From Halopseudomonas yangmingensis (GTDB lineage Bacteria; Pseudomonadota; Gammaproteobacteria; Pseudomonadales; Pseudomonadaceae), in contig NZ_FOUI01000012.1 of assembly GCF_900114825.1 (NCBI RefSeq), positions 1-45,814 of the forward strand: a stretch of 45,814 nucleotides of DNA. The letters run 5' to 3'. A program made the position numbers and the translations under genes. The notes beneath the pieces are model-generated. The model was not told the origin of the DNA. It did no database searches and was given only the letters and a program-made list of their open reading frames with translations. How positions within the stretch are numbered: the stretch's first letter is position 1; every line of letters begins with the position of its first letter. This document shows positions 33,752 through 43,294 of the stretch, piece after piece.

Positions 33752-34525
33752 ATGGCCGGCTTCGACACCGTAGATGTTTTGAGCGTGCACCACTGGACCG
33801 ACAACCTGTTCAGCTTCAAGACCAGCCGTGACCCCGGCTTTCGCTTCAAGAACGGCCATTTCATCATGATCGGTCTGGAAGTCGAGGGCCGTCCGCTGAT
33901 GCGTGCCTACAGCATCGCCAGCCCCAACCACGAAGACAATCTGGAGTTCTACAGCATCAAGGTGGCCGACGGCCCGCTGACCTCGCGCCTGCAGAATATC
34001 CGCGAGGGCGACCAGATCCTGATCAGCCGCAAGCCCACCGGCACTCTGGTACTGGATCATCTGCTGCCGGGCCGTAACCTCTACCTGCTGAGCACCGGCA
34101 CCGGTCTGGCGCCCTTTATCAGCATCATTCAAGACCCGGAAACCTACGAGCAGTATGACCGGGTGATTCTCACCCACGGCTGCCGCTGGGTGCGCGAGCT
34201 GGCCTACCAGTCACTGATCAACGAGGAATTGCCGAATCATGAATATCTGGGTGAGCTGGTGCGCGAGAAGCTGATCTACTACCCCACGGTGACCCGCGAG
34301 CCGTTCCGCAACCAGGGCCGGCTGACCGAGCTGATGGACAGCGGCAAGCTGTTTGCCGATATCGGCCTGCCGCAACCGGATCTGCAGAACGACCGCTTTA
34401 TGCTGTGCGGCAGCCCGAGCATGCTCAAGGACCTGACCGCACTGCTGGATCGCTGGGGCTTTCAGGAAGCCCGTCACGGTGATCAGGGGCACTATGTGAT
34501 CGAGCGCGCCTTTGTCGAGAAGTGA
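33752..34525 (+). CDS. fpr: Ferredoxin/flavodoxin-NADP+ reductase
   Basis: A 257-residue FAD enzyme with RAYSIASP (51-58) for FAD, the NADP-binding STGTGLAPF (114-122), LCGSPSM and the C-terminal AFVEK typical of bacterial FprA. It moves electrons between NADPH and ferredoxin or flavodoxin and helps in oxidative stress and iron-sulfur repair. The strong ribosome site GAGGAA (33740-33745) precedes the ATG. It is divergent from finR. Confidence 0.95.
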   Translation: MAGFDTVDVLSVHHWTDNLFSFKTSRDPGFRFKNGHFIMIGLEVEGRPLMRAYSIASPNHEDNLEFYSIKVADGPLTSRLQNIREGDQILISRKPTGTLVLDHLLPGRNLYLLSTGTGLAPFISIIQDPETYEQYDRVILTHGCRWVRELAYQSLINEELPNHEYLGELVREKLIYYPTVTREPFRNQGRLTELMDSGKLFADIGLPQPDLQNDRFMLCGSPSMLKDLTALLDRWGFQEARHGDQGHYVIERAFVEK

Positions 34526-34532
34526 GTGCCGG

Positions 34533-34724
34533 TTAGCGTCGCCCGCCCCGCGGGCCGACAAAGAACCAGACAATCAGACCGAAGACCGGCAACAGCAGCA
34601 CAAAGGCGATCCATAAGACCTTGGCGCCGTTGCCGGCATTGCTCTGTACGATGTTGACCACAGCCCAGATACAGGCCAGCAGGTGAAGAAGGCCCAACAG
34701 GCCACCAGAAAAATTCACATCCAT
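34533..34724 (-). CDS. Small membrane protein with a PLDc_N domain
   Basis: A 63-residue protein with two membrane segments (about 9-26 and 36-55) and the motif IWAVVNIVQSN...KVLWIAFVLLLPVFGLIVWFF, the phospholipase D N-terminal (PLDc_N) domain found alone in many small membrane proteins. It has a C-terminal GPRGGRR. The ATG at 34724 was preferred to 34727 because GGAG is then six bases away. It converges on fpr with seven bases between stop codons. Its function is unknown. Confidence 0.78.
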   Translation of the reverse strand: MDVNFSGGLLGLLHLLACIWAVVNIVQSNAGNGAKVLWIAFVLLLPVFGLIVWFFVGPRGGRR

Positions 34725-34738
34725 CATCAACTCCGAAC

Positions 34739-35278
34739 TCAGATATCCAAGGGTCTGAAACCTTTCAGCCCCGTGTAGTCCTGACGCTGCACACCGTCCA
34801 TTCCCGGCATCAGGCAAACCAGCATGCAGTCCTCACCAGGGCGCCCGCGAAAACTGTGCACAATGTCGGCAGGCACCTTCAGGGCGTCACCCGGCTGGCA
34901 GCCAATACTCAGCACTTCGTCACCAACCAGCAGGCTGAGCACCCCGCCTCCACGCAGAAACAACCGCAACCCCTCCTGCGGGTGACTGTGCCAGGACTCG
35001 GCCACCACCTCTTCTGCCTCCAGATAGGCAGGCAGTGGCGGCTTGTTGACGATCTCGGCATGACGATAGCCCTGCTCCAGCATCAACTGCTCCACCTGAG
35101 GGGCAAACTGCCGACGCAGCGCCTCGTCATCCGCCAGCGGCTGGGACAGCGGAAACTGCCACCACAGAACACCAACCCGCGCCAGATCACGCGCAATATC
35201 CTCGGCATGGGTCAGCACCCGCATGGGTTCCTGCAACTGGTCTTGCCGATACACGGCCAGAATGCTCATCGGTGACAT
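34739..35278 (-). CDS. Acireductone-dioxygenase-like cupin
   Basis: A 179-residue single-domain cupin with the fold and N-terminal layout of ARD/MtnD (SILAVYRQD, VLTHAEDIARDLARVGV). The metal motif, normally HxHxxxEVR, reads HSHPQEGLR here: His97 and His99 are kept, the expected Glu is Gly103, and Glu102 is one place early. The fourth ligand His141 (VPADIVHSF) is kept. It may be a methionine-salvage enzyme with a shifted ligand or a divergent cupin with another substrate. No other methionine-salvage gene is nearby. Confidence 0.75.
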   Translation of the reverse strand: MSPMSILAVYRQDQLQEPMRVLTHAEDIARDLARVGVLWWQFPLSQPLADDEALRRQFAPQVEQLMLEQGYRHAEIVNKPPLPAYLEAEEVVAESWHSHPQEGLRLFLRGGGVLSLLVGDEVLSIGCQPGDALKVPADIVHSFRGRPGEDCMLVCLMPGMDGVQRQDYTGLKGFRPLDI

Positions 35279-35337
35279 CGCTCATCTTGGAATTGGCTGA
35301 CCGCAGTATAGGTGCAGGGGGAAAAGGGCGAAAGGCA

Positions 35338-36465
35338 TCAGCGGCGTACGGCAAGTACCGCAGCAGCCAGCAACGCCGCCACACTGGCAATCAGGAAGCT
35401 TGGCAGCGGGCCCAGGGTCTGCCAGGCATAGCCGGCGTAGAGGGCACCCAAGGCACCACCCAGACCCGACAGGGTGGCGTACAGCGCCTGACCCTGCCCC
35501 TGATGAGCGGCATCAAAGTGTTGCTGGACAAAGTGGATGGCCGCCACATGGAAGCAACCGAAGGTGGCCGCATGCAGCAGCTGCGCCAACAGCAGCACCG
35601 GCAATTGTTCCGCCAGGCTACCCAACAGCACCCAGCGCAACGCTGCCAGCAACAGGCTGGCAATCAGCAGCGCCGGTAAGGAAACCCGCCGCAGCAACGG
35701 CTGAATCAGCAGAAACAATACAATCTCCGCCACCACCCCGAGTGCCCAGAAGCCGCCAATCTGTGCACGGCTGTAGCCCAGGCTCTCCAGATGGATGCTG
35801 AGAAAACTGTAATAGGGGCCGTGCGACAGCTGCATCAGCGCTACCGCCAGCAAAAAGGCAGGGATGCCGGGACGTCTCAGGCTGCGCAGGAACCCGCTGG
35901 CCAGCTCGGCGCCATGCCGCTGAACGACCCGCGCCGGCGCCGGCACCAGCAAACTGGCCAGCAGAATCAGCAGCAGTATTACCAACATCGCCAGCGGGTA
36001 GATATCCAGCGACCAGCGATCCAGCAGTGCGCCCAGAATCACCACAGTACAGATAAAACCGATCGAGCCCCACAACCGGATACGGCTGTAGCGCGCCGCC
36101 TGATCGCCCAGATGCTGCAGGGTAATGACCTCGAACTGTGGCAACAGCGCATGCCAGAAAAAGCTGTAACCGGCCATCACCAGCATCAGCCAGAGGTAAT
36201 CCTGGCGCAGCAGGATGGCACTGAAGGCCAGCACCGAACAGAAGGCTCCCCAGCGGGCAATCGGCAGACGCTGACCGGTTCGGTCACCCAGCCAGCCCCA
36301 CAGGCTGGGCGCCAGGCAGCGCATCAGCATCGGCATGGCCAGCAGCTCGCCGATACGTGCCGGGGAAAACCCCAGATGCTCGAAATACAACGCAAGGAAG
36401 GGCCCTACGCCACCGAGCAGGGCAAAGTACCAGAAATAAAAATTCGACAGCCGCCACCAGGGCAT
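35338..36465 (-). CDS. MFS transporter (3-phenylpropionate/nucleoside-symporter-like)
   Basis: A 375-residue permease with about 11-12 membrane segments. The start RLSNFYFWYFALLGGVGPFL and the loop WGWLGDRTGQRLPIARWG (between segments 2 and 3) are typical of the MFS_1-like/HcaT group. The substrate is not predictable. It lies 25 bases downstream of aroC on the same strand and may be co-transcribed; this order is common in Pseudomonas. Confidence 0.82.
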   Translation of the reverse strand: MPWWRLSNFYFWYFALLGGVGPFLALYFEHLGFSPARIGELLAMPMLMRCLAPSLWGWLGDRTGQRLPIARWGAFCSVLAFSAILLRQDYLWLMLVMAGYSFFWHALLPQFEVITLQHLGDQAARYSRIRLWGSIGFICTVVILGALLDRWSLDIYPLAMLVILLLILLASLLVPAPARVVQRHGAELASGFLRSLRRPGIPAFLLAVALMQLSHGPYYSFLSIHLESLGYSRAQIGGFWALGVVAEIVLFLLIQPLLRRVSLPALLIASLLLAALRWVLLGSLAEQLPVLLLAQLLHAATFGCFHVAAIHFVQQHFDAAHQGQGQALYATLSGLGGALGALYAGYAWQTLGPLPSFLIASVAALLAAAVLAVRR

Positions 36466-36490
36466 GGCGTATCAATACCAGCCGTATGCG

Positions 36491-37585
36491 TCAGTCACAC
36501 TGGCCGAGCACCGGTGTGCTGACCCGTACCCCGGCATTCTGGCCGCGATGACGCAGCAGATGGTCAGCCAGTACCAGCGCCATCATCGCCTCGGCAATCG
36601 GCGTGGCGCGAATGCCGACACAGGGGTCATGGCGACCACGGGTAATGACCTCCACCGGATTGCCATGCACATCAATCGAGCGACCCGGCGTGGTGATGCT
36701 GGAGGTCGGCTTCAGTGCCAGGTGGGCAATGATCGGCTGGCCCGAGGAAATCCCGCCGAGTACGCCGCCGGCATGGTTGCTGACAAAGCCCTGCGGGGTC
36801 ATCTCGTCGCGGTGCTGGGTGCCACGCTGGGCAACACAGGCAAAGCCGTCACCGATCTCCACGCCCTTGACCGCATTGATGCTCATCAGCGCGTGGGCCA
36901 GGTCGGCATCCAGCCGATCAAACACCGGCTCGCCGAGCCCCGGCGGCACACCATCGGCCACCACGGTGATTTTCGCGCCCACCGAATCCTGATCGCGACG
37001 CAGTTGCTCCATATAGGCTTCCAGCTCCGGCAGCTTGTCCGGATCGGCACTGAAGAACGGGTTGTCGTAGACCCCGTCCCAGCTCTTGAACGGAATCTCG
37101 ATCGGCCCAAGCTGGCTCATGTAGCCACGCACCCGGATACCCTCCGCCGCCAGCACCTTGCGCGCAATGGCACCGGCTGCCACGCGCATGGCGGTTTCCC
37201 GCGCGGAACTGCGGCCACCGCCGCGATAGTCACGGATGCCGTACTTGTGATGGTAGGTATAGTCGGCGTGGGCCGGACGGAACTGGTCCTTGATGGCCGA
37301 ATAGTCCTTGGACTTCTGGTCGGTGTTGCGAATCAGCAGGCCGATCGGGCAGCCAGTGGTGCGACCCTCGAACACGCCACTGAGGATCTCCACCTGATCC
37401 GGCTCCTGACGCTGGGTCGCATGCTTGCTGGTGCCGGGACGACGGCGGTCAAGATCCACCTGCAGGTCAGCCTCACAGAGTTCCAGTCCGGGCGGACAAC
37501 CGTCGACAATCGCCATCAGCCCCGGCCCATGGCTCTCGCCGGAGGTGGTCACGGTGAACAGAGTGCCAAGGGTATTTCCGGACAT
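36491..37585 (-). CDS. aroC: Chorismate synthase
   Basis: A 364-residue enzyme of normal family length. It has the N-terminal signature GESHGPGL (16-23), [16 protein letters not shown] (48-63), the central [18 protein letters not shown] and the C-terminal motif [15 protein letters not shown]. It converts EPSP to chorismate, using reduced FMN, at the end of the shikimate pathway. The window also holds a class II DAHP synthase, the first enzyme of the same pathway, about 6 kb away; they are not in one operon. Confidence 0.97.
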   Translation of the reverse strand: MSGNTLGTLFTVTTSGESHGPGLMAIVDGCPPGLELCEADLQVDLDRRRPGTSKHATQRQEPDQVEILSGVFEGRTTGCPIGLLIRNTDQKSKDYSAIKDQFRPAHADYTYHHKYGIRDYRGGGRSSARETAMRVAAGAIARKVLAAEGIRVRGYMSQLGPIEIPFKSWDGVYDNPFFSADPDKLPELEAYMEQLRRDQDSVGAKITVVADGVPPGLGEPVFDRLDADLAHALMSINAVKGVEIGDGFACVAQRGTQHRDEMTPQGFVSNHAGGVLGGISSGQPIIAHLALKPTSSITTPGRSIDVHGNPVEVITRGRHDPCVGIRATPIAEAMMALVLADHLLRHRGQNAGVRVSTPVLGQCD

Positions 37586-37750
37586 GCGAGCTACCTGCAG
37601 TGATAATCAATGAGGCCCGCAGTATAGCGGCAGCGCCCATCCGGTGACAGCCCGGTGCTTGACTCGCGGATTGGCTCACTGCAGGCTCAATATTGCAGAA
37701 ATGCCCGCGACTGCCGATACAGGCAAAAGCCCTACTTCAGGATGTAGCCC

Positions 37751-38530
37751 ATGAACAGCCCGCAGCGTGCGCCCGCAGAAGCCGAAACGGCCAGCACCGC
37801 CCCTGCACCACCGGACCCCTTTGCCAATGCCCGGCCATCCGATCTGTACTGGACCCGGCTCAAGCCGGTTTTCAAGGCCCAGAAACAGACCCATGCCGAG
37901 GCGCTGGTACAAATAGCCGTGACCCACGAGCAACGTGGCATGCTGGAGCTGTTGCGACTGGAGGCGCGGCCGGACGGTATTGCCGGCCACTGCACACCGG
38001 TAGAGGTGCTGATTGACCATAAACACAAACGCCTGCGGTTCGGTCCGCTGCAGACGGTGCAGCTGGCACCGGCCCAACGTGGCCTGGGTGGATTCCTGCT
38101 GGCGCAACTGTGCGACTGGTGCCTGCGCAATCTGGTCGACTACCAGGTAACGCCGATTATCCTGCATGCCCATCAGGTCACCACCGAAGAGCAACGACAA
38201 ATTCGCGAACGCCTGCTGCGCCGCGCCGGTTTTGAAATCAGCTACCAGAACGAGGAACAGACCGAGGGCCGCGCCCAGGTCAACGATGTCAGCGCACTGA
38301 TCAGCAGCTGGAATAATGAAAAGATCGAGCCCCTGCATATCGGCGAGCTACTGCGCCGACTGCGCGAACAGGAAGCCGCCGGCCGACAGCTTCAGGCCGA
38401 GTTGAACCAGCGCGAGGCAAAAATGAAAACCCTGCAACAGCAGGATGCCGGACAACGTTTTGCCATCTTTGCCCTGGTAATCTTCTGCCTGTTCCAGGCC
38501 TTGCTGCTGCTATGGGTAGTGCTGCGCTGA
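37751..38530 (+). CDS. Unrecognised protein with a GNAT-like middle, coiled coil and C-terminal anchor
   Basis: A 259-residue protein. A Pro/Ala-rich start (1-27) is followed by a region about 50-170 with an acetyltransferase-like run (LAPAQRGLGGFLLAQLCDWC). A coiled coil (about 195-235) leads to one C-terminal membrane segment (about 237-257, ending WVVLR), so the protein is probably tail-anchored in the inner membrane facing the cytoplasm. I do not recognise the family. It converges on the glycosylase gene with two bases between stops. Confidence 0.68.
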   Translation: MNSPQRAPAEAETASTAPAPPDPFANARPSDLYWTRLKPVFKAQKQTHAEALVQIAVTHEQRGMLELLRLEARPDGIAGHCTPVEVLIDHKHKRLRFGPLQTVQLAPAQRGLGGFLLAQLCDWCLRNLVDYQVTPIILHAHQVTTEEQRQIRERLLRRAGFEISYQNEEQTEGRAQVNDVSALISSWNNEKIEPLHIGELLRRLREQEAAGRQLQAELNQREAKMKTLQQQDAGQRFAIFALVIFCLFQALLLLWVVLR

Positions 38531-38532
38531 CC

Positions 38533-39210
38533 CTAAACCGGCTGGTTAACGGTAAACGCCAGCATTGCCGACAACTGGCAGAGTGGCCGGCCACTCTGTT
38601 GCTGCCAGTGATTGAAAGCCGCCTGCGCAGCCTGGCGATTGCGCTTGCTGGTCAGCGGCCCGTCAATCACATCCATGCCCTTGAGTGCCGCCAGCACATC
38701 CTTCACCGGCAAAAAGGTGTCCTTACCGGCCATGCGCAGAAAGCCGGGAGCTGACAATCCACCCAGCTGATCTCCGTGTCGCGCCAGCAGTTGCCACAAC
38801 GAGACGATGTCCTGCTCCGGCCAGTCCGCCAGCAACTGGCCGAAGCCTCCCGCCGGCACGCCCAGCTCCAGCAGCATGCGCGCATTGCGTGGCACACTGC
38901 GCAGCTTGCCAAGGTGACGGATCAGCGTGGCATCCTGCATCAGGCGCTCGATATGCTCGTCGCCCATCAACAGCACCTTGTGCGGGTCAAAACCGAAAAA
39001 CGCCTTCTCGAAGGCCGGCCAGCGCGCGTCAACCATGGCGTGACGCAGCCCGGCGCGGAACACCCGGCGCGCCAGCAGTGACAGGTAACGGTCATCCGCT
39101 GTGCTGCGCAATTCCTCAGGCGTTCGCGGCACCGGCAGCAGCGCCTGCAAGGCCGCTTCGGAACCGAAGCGGTTCAGGCAATACGCCTGCAACCAGCGAT
39201 AGTCACGCAC
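38533..39210 (-). CDS. DNA-3-methyladenine glycosylase I-like protein
   Basis: A 225-residue helical protein resembling the Tag-related family of Pseudomonas. It has FEKAFFGFDPHKVLLMGDEHIERLM (about 67-91) in the place where Tag has its base-recognition helix, and a helix-hairpin-helix-like GGFGQLLADWP further on. Tag removes 3-methyladenine from DNA. The four zinc-binding residues of E. coli Tag are not evident, so this is a divergent member and the substrate is inferred. It lies ten bases after ttcA on the same strand. Confidence 0.7.
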   Translation of the reverse strand: MRDYRWLQAYCLNRFGSEAALQALLPVPRTPEELRSTADDRYLSLLARRVFRAGLRHAMVDARWPAFEKAFFGFDPHKVLLMGDEHIERLMQDATLIRHLGKLRSVPRNARMLLELGVPAGGFGQLLADWPEQDIVSLWQLLARHGDQLGGLSAPGFLRMAGKDTFLPVKDVLAALKGMDVIDGPLTSKRNRQAAQAAFNHWQQQSGRPLCQLSAMLAFTVNQPV

Positions 39211-39220
39211 AACAACAGCC

Positions 39221-40045
39221 TTACAGGTTCATCACATTGACAAAGCGCGGCGTCGCCTGCTCATCAACCCGCAACCCGGCAAAATCGAACAGTTTGGGAT
39301 CGGCCAGTTGCGAGGGCTGCACGTTTTTCAGCGCGCGAAACATGGTCTCGACCCGGCCTGGCGACTCACGCTCCCAGTCATTCAGCATCTGCTTGACCAC
39401 CTTGCGCTGCAGGTTCTCCTGCGAACCGCACAGGTTGCAGGGGATGATCGGAAACTCGCGCATCTGCGCATAGCGTTCGATATCCGCCTCGGCGCAATAG
39501 GCCAGCGGACGAATCACCACGTTGCGCCCGTCATCCGCCCGCAGTTTGGGCGGCATCGCCTTCAGCGTGCCGCCGTGGAACAGGTTGAGGAAAAATGTCT
39601 CGACGATATCGTCACGGTGGTGTCCGAGCGCCATCTTGGTCGCGCCGATCTCGTCGGCAAAGGTATACAGATTGCCGCGCCGCAGCCGCGAGCACAGCGA
39701 GCAGGTAGTCTTGCCCTCCGGCACCTTCTCCTTGACGATCGAATAGGTATCGCGCTCAAGGATGTGGTAGTTGACACCGATACTGTCCAGATAAGCCGGC
39801 AGCACATGCTCAGGGAAGCCAGGCTGCTTCTGGTCCAGATTCACCGCCACCAGCTCGAAACGGATCGGCGCTACCTTCTGCAGGTACAACAACATGTCCA
39901 GCAGCGTATAACTGTCCTTGCCGCCGCTCAGACACACCATCACCTTGTCGCCGTCCTCGAGCATGCCGTAATCGGTCACGGCCTCGGCGGTCAGGCGGCG
40001 CAGGCGTTTCTGCAACTTGTTCTGGTTGACACTGAGTTGGGTCAT
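39221..40045 (-). CDS. ttcA: tRNA 2-thiocytidine(32) synthetase TtcA
   Basis: A 274-residue enzyme, the family's usual size. The PP-loop is SGGKDS (40-45). CSLC (115-118) and CNLC (203-206) supply the cysteines for the iron-sulfur cluster and catalysis, and GHHRDD is at 141-146. It thiolates C32 of certain tRNAs. ATG 40045 was chosen over an in-frame GTG at 40057. The short distance to the downstream glycosylase gene suggests a shared transcript. Confidence 0.96.
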   Translation of the reverse strand: MTQLSVNQNKLQKRLRRLTAEAVTDYGMLEDGDKVMVCLSGGKDSYTLLDMLLYLQKVAPIRFELVAVNLDQKQPGFPEHVLPAYLDSIGVNYHILERDTYSIVKEKVPEGKTTCSLCSRLRRGNLYTFADEIGATKMALGHHRDDIVETFFLNLFHGGTLKAMPPKLRADDGRNVVIRPLAYCAEADIERYAQMREFPIIPCNLCGSQENLQRKVVKQMLNDWERESPGRVETMFRALKNVQPSQLADPKLFDFAGLRVDEQATPRFVNVMNL

Positions 40046-40113
40046 GGCGATCGGCACCCGCTGGTTGGCAAGGGCCGGTATTCTACCCTCGCCGCCCCCG
40101 GCTCGCCAGCCGC

Positions 40114-40740
40114 TCAGGCACGGCCGGCGTGGCGTTGCAGCACTTCCCAGGCCTGATTGATGCGCTGCAGCATGGCAGTGTCGCCGCCACGATCCGGGTG
40201 ATGACGACTGACCAGTTGCCGGTAACGCTGACGCAGCTGCGCGCCACTGGCCTGCGCCGGCAGGTCGAACAACCCGAGCGCCTGCTGCAGCTCGTCCGCA
40301 TCCAGCGAGCCAGCGCCACGCATAAAATCATCCAGCAAGCGGCGCACATCCTCATCACGGGTCTGCAACCACTGATCCCAGTCCAGATAATAGGCGCGCA
40401 GCGGATCAGTCAGCGCCACCCCCTCCTCGCCTGCCGCGCGCAGTTGCAGGCGAATACCCAGGGCATGCACACGCAACTCGAACCCCTCAGCGGACAGCCG
40501 GTCGGACAATCGGTAGAGGGCATGGAACAACAGAAAGTGCAGCTGGAACAGCTGCAAGGGCTCACGCAGCGCACCCGGCAAGGCAAACAAAGACTCCGGA
40601 AACTGCTCGGCCAGGGCACGAATCAGCCGGTATTCGTCAATCCCCTTGGGGTGCTCGCGCAGCAGATCCAGCAGCCATGGCTCGAAGCCCTGTGGCAGCA
40701 ATTGATCGGCGCTGGGTGCATCAGAGCTGGATTCCGTCAT
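40114..40740 (-). CDS. J-domain protein with DnaJ-related N-terminal region
   Basis: A 208-residue protein. The N-terminal 140 residues match the DNAJ_related pattern ([32 protein letters not shown]). The C-terminal J domain (about 150-205) contains the HPD motif in SRHHPDRGG. Such proteins stimulate the ATPase of DnaK for specific clients, which are unknown here. It is divergent from the sprT gene with 47 bases between starts. Confidence 0.85.
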   Translation of the reverse strand: MTESSSDAPSADQLLPQGFEPWLLDLLREHPKGIDEYRLIRALAEQFPESLFALPGALREPLQLFQLHFLLFHALYRLSDRLSAEGFELRVHALGIRLQLRAAGEEGVALTDPLRAYYLDWDQWLQTRDEDVRRLLDDFMRGAGSLDADELQQALGLFDLPAQASGAQLRQRYRQLVSRHHPDRGGDTAMLQRINQAWEVLQRHAGRA

Positions 40741-40787
40741 CCCGGAAGTCTAGCATTAGCCGTACAGAGACTCCGAGGTAAACACCG

Positions 40788-41279
40788 TTGGACGCCATAC
40801 TGCAGCGCATAGAAGCCTGCTACCAGCTGGCCGAACAGCATCTTGAACAGCGCTTCAGCCGCCCCCGGGTGGATTTTGCCGTGCGCGGCCAAAAGGCCGG
40901 CGTGGCCTGGCTGATGGAAAACCGTCTGAGCTTCAACCACCGGTTGTACCAGGAGAACCGTGAGGACTTCCTGCATCAGACAGTACCCCACGAGGTCGCC
41001 CACCTGATCGCCCATGCCCTGTTCGGGCCGCGCATCGCCCCGCACGGCCGCGAGTGGCGCATGCTGATGCAAGACCTGTTCGGCCTGCCGCCACTGCGCT
41101 GCCACAACTACCGGATAGAGCGACGGGTGCAGACCCGCTACCTGTATCTGTGCGGCTGCAGCGAGCCAGTGCCCTTCTCGCCGCAACGCCATGCACTGGT
41201 CAAGCGCGGCCGGCGCTACCAGTGCCTGCGCTGCGGCAGCGCCCTGACCTTTAGTGGCAAACGCCGTCAGGCCGCCTGA
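40788..41279 (+). CDS. sprT: SprT-type zinc metalloprotease-like protein
   Basis: A 163-residue protein with the HEVAHLIAHALFG zinc site (about 65-77). A C-terminal zinc ribbon follows (CGCSEPV near 120 and CLRCGSAL near 148), as in bacterial SprT. Translation begins at TTG 40788, with GAGG nine bases upstream; no ATG fits the family's N-terminus. The role in bacteria is not well defined. It converges directly on the DUF5610 gene with no gap. Confidence 0.88.
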   Translation: MDAILQRIEACYQLAEQHLEQRFSRPRVDFAVRGQKAGVAWLMENRLSFNHRLYQENREDFLHQTVPHEVAHLIAHALFGPRIAPHGREWRMLMQDLFGLPPLRCHNYRIERRVQTRYLYLCGCSEPVPFSPQRHALVKRGRRYQCLRCGSALTFSGKRRQAA

Positions 41280-42392
41280 TCAGGCCTTGCTGTCAGGCTG
41301 TTGCGGCAGTGCCTGCAGGCCATCCAGCAACAAGCGACTGAGATCCATGGCCTTGTCCAGACGCGGCTGATCAAAGCGCGCATCCAGCGACAGACCGCCC
41401 TGCAGCAACTCCTCAAGCAGTTGCCGCGGCTGCTCGGTCAGCTCACCAGCCTGCTGCAGCGCCTGCAACAGACCACCGGCATATTCACGCAGGGCGCTGT
41501 TGACCACACTGGGTGACGCTGCGCCGCTACCAGCCACCTTGCCGTAGGCACTGCTGGCCTGGGTGACGCTGCTACTGGTCAACTGCAATGACATCGAGGC
41601 CAGTTGGCTGCCGTCCATGTTCAGCTGCAGGGCGCGATCAAAGGCACCCGCCATGTCCCCGGCATAGAAGCTGCCAGCCAGTTCCTGCACCTGTCCCAGC
41701 AAGGACTCCAGCGCCTTGCGCTCACCAGCATCCAGATCGCCCTGCACCTCGACCTGCCACATACCAATGCGCAGGCTACTGTCACTGCGGGCGGACACAC
41801 TGCTGCTGCCATCCGACGCCTGCAGGCTGCGACTCTGGCTGAAGGACGCCTCGGCAATGCTGATGCGTAGCTGGTCACCGGCACGGGTGGTTACCGACAG
41901 ATCGAAGGTCTGCGCCAGGGCCTGCATCGACTCGCTGCGGCGAACCTCTGTTGCCGGCTGGGTATCCGGCAACAAACGACGCGCCAGATCGGTCATACCG
42001 TCCTGGATCCGCGTCCAGGTATTGTCGATATCTTCGGCCACCTTACCGTTCAGCACACCCATGCCATCGAGAATCTTGCGCGCCTCGGCAAAGCCCTTCT
42101 CGATACCGCTTTGCGCCTGCTGATAGAGCTTCTCCAGGCGCTCACGGTCGGCACCATCGGCAGCCGCACCGGCCAGGCGCCCCTCGATAAAGCCCAGTAC
42201 CGTCTCGGCCACCTTGGCCGGGGCAAACTGTTCCGCCGGACCATCCAGACTGCCGGCCGGCAAACCAAGCCGCTCGGCCAGCCGGTTGGCCAGCAACTGC
42301 TGATGACCGGCAGCCGCGGCCTTGTTGGCCTGAAACTGTTGGGCTGCTGTCTGCCGCACCTGCGGCTGATTGAAAGATCCGATCTGGGTCAT
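41280..42392 (-). CDS. DUF5610 protein
   Basis: A 370-residue Gln/Ala/Ser-rich soluble protein. The N-terminal part (about 10-130: ANKAAAAGHQQLLANRLAER through NTWTRIQDGMTDLARRLL) matches the DUF5610 domain seen in Pseudomonas and Vibrio. The remainder is predicted helical with a low-complexity serine stretch (SDGSSSVSARSDSS). No signal peptide is present and the function is unknown. ATG 42392 is preferred because GGAGG lies eight bases upstream; the in-frame GTG at 42401 would be too close to that site. Confidence 0.8.
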   Translation of the reverse strand: MTQIGSFNQPQVRQTAAQQFQANKAAAAGHQQLLANRLAERLGLPAGSLDGPAEQFAPAKVAETVLGFIEGRLAGAAADGADRERLEKLYQQAQSGIEKGFAEARKILDGMGVLNGKVAEDIDNTWTRIQDGMTDLARRLLPDTQPATEVRRSESMQALAQTFDLSVTTRAGDQLRISIAEASFSQSRSLQASDGSSSVSARSDSSLRIGMWQVEVQGDLDAGERKALESLLGQVQELAGSFYAGDMAGAFDRALQLNMDGSQLASMSLQLTSSSVTQASSAYGKVAGSGAASPSVVNSALREYAGGLLQALQQAGELTEQPRQLLEELLQGGLSLDARFDQPRLDKAMDLSRLLLDGLQALPQQPDSKA

Positions 42393-42474
42393 GGCATACA
42401 CCTCCGCGTGACTTATTCAGTATCGGCCGCAATCAGCCAGACTTGATGACCGCTGGTCGGGCAAAGGGTGATGG

Positions 42475-43239
42475 CTAGCTGTTGCGTAACCCGTCAACAA
42501 AGGGCTGCAAACTGTAGCCCAATGACGCTTGCAGCCCGGTCGCCCAATCCCGCAAGCCAGCCCGCACCAGGGGCAGACTGTGGCCTTCGGGGGCAGCAAA
42601 CAACAGCATATTGCCCTCCTGCACCTGAACCTGGAGATAATCGCCCAGCACCGAGCGCAACTGCCGCTCGGCATAGGGCCGGCCAGACGTGCCCATCTGC
42701 CACTGATTGATCACCAACACCCCCTGTGCAGACAGCGACTGGCGGCACAACCGGAAAAAATCCGCCTGCAACTGCAATCGTGAAATGCCGCCCTCCATAT
42801 ACAGATCCACCATCAGCAGATCGAAGGGCTGCCCGGCGCTGTTCAGCCACTGCTCGGCGCAACCGACATGTACCCGCAGGCGCGGATCATCCGTGAGCGC
42901 AAAATGTTCGCGGGCCAGCGCCAGCACCTGCGGACGCAACTCCACGGCATCCAGTTGCTGCGGGGAAAAATGTGCCAGCAGCGCGTTAGCCAGACTACCG
43001 GCACCCAGCCCGAGCAGCGCCGCGCGCGGAGACGGCGGCGCCCAGTGGCAACCCAATAACATGGCGCGGGTATAGTCATACTCCAGCCAGTGCGGCTCCG
43101 GCAGGTAACAGCAGCTCTGCTCGCTACTCTCGCCAAAGGTCAAAAAACGGTAATCACCGGCCGCACTGACCCGCAGCAGCCCGTACTCGTCACGCAGGCT
43201 GAGCAGTTCCTGTTCATTGTCTGGTAAATCGGGACGCAT
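42475..43239 (-). CDS. Spermidine-synthase-like methyltransferase-fold protein
   Basis: A 254-residue protein with the SpeE-type Rossmann core: LLGLGAGSLANAL (75-87) for the nucleotide, an acidic VELRP after strand 2 (99-103) and DLLMVDLYMEGG (about 143-154) at the catalytic position. It lacks the full N-terminal tetramerisation region of true spermidine synthase, and polyamine-binding residues are not obvious, so the substrate is open. The start at 43239 excludes upstream sequence that overlaps the divergent DAHP synthase promoter region. Confidence 0.82.
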   Translation of the reverse strand: MRPDLPDNEQELLSLRDEYGLLRVSAAGDYRFLTFGESSEQSCCYLPEPHWLEYDYTRAMLLGCHWAPPSPRAALLGLGAGSLANALLAHFSPQQLDAVELRPQVLALAREHFALTDDPRLRVHVGCAEQWLNSAGQPFDLLMVDLYMEGGISRLQLQADFFRLCRQSLSAQGVLVINQWQMGTSGRPYAERQLRSVLGDYLQVQVQEGNMLLFAAPEGHSLPLVRAGLRDWATGLQASLGYSLQPFVDGLRNS

Positions 43240-43294
43240 GTAGGACTCGGTCGAATCGGGTAAGATCGCGCACTGGAAACCAAGAGCATACCCG

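Noticed and set aside
36464-37603. A 379-codon open frame antisense to aroC
   Set aside because: aroC on the other strand has all family motifs; this frame has none.
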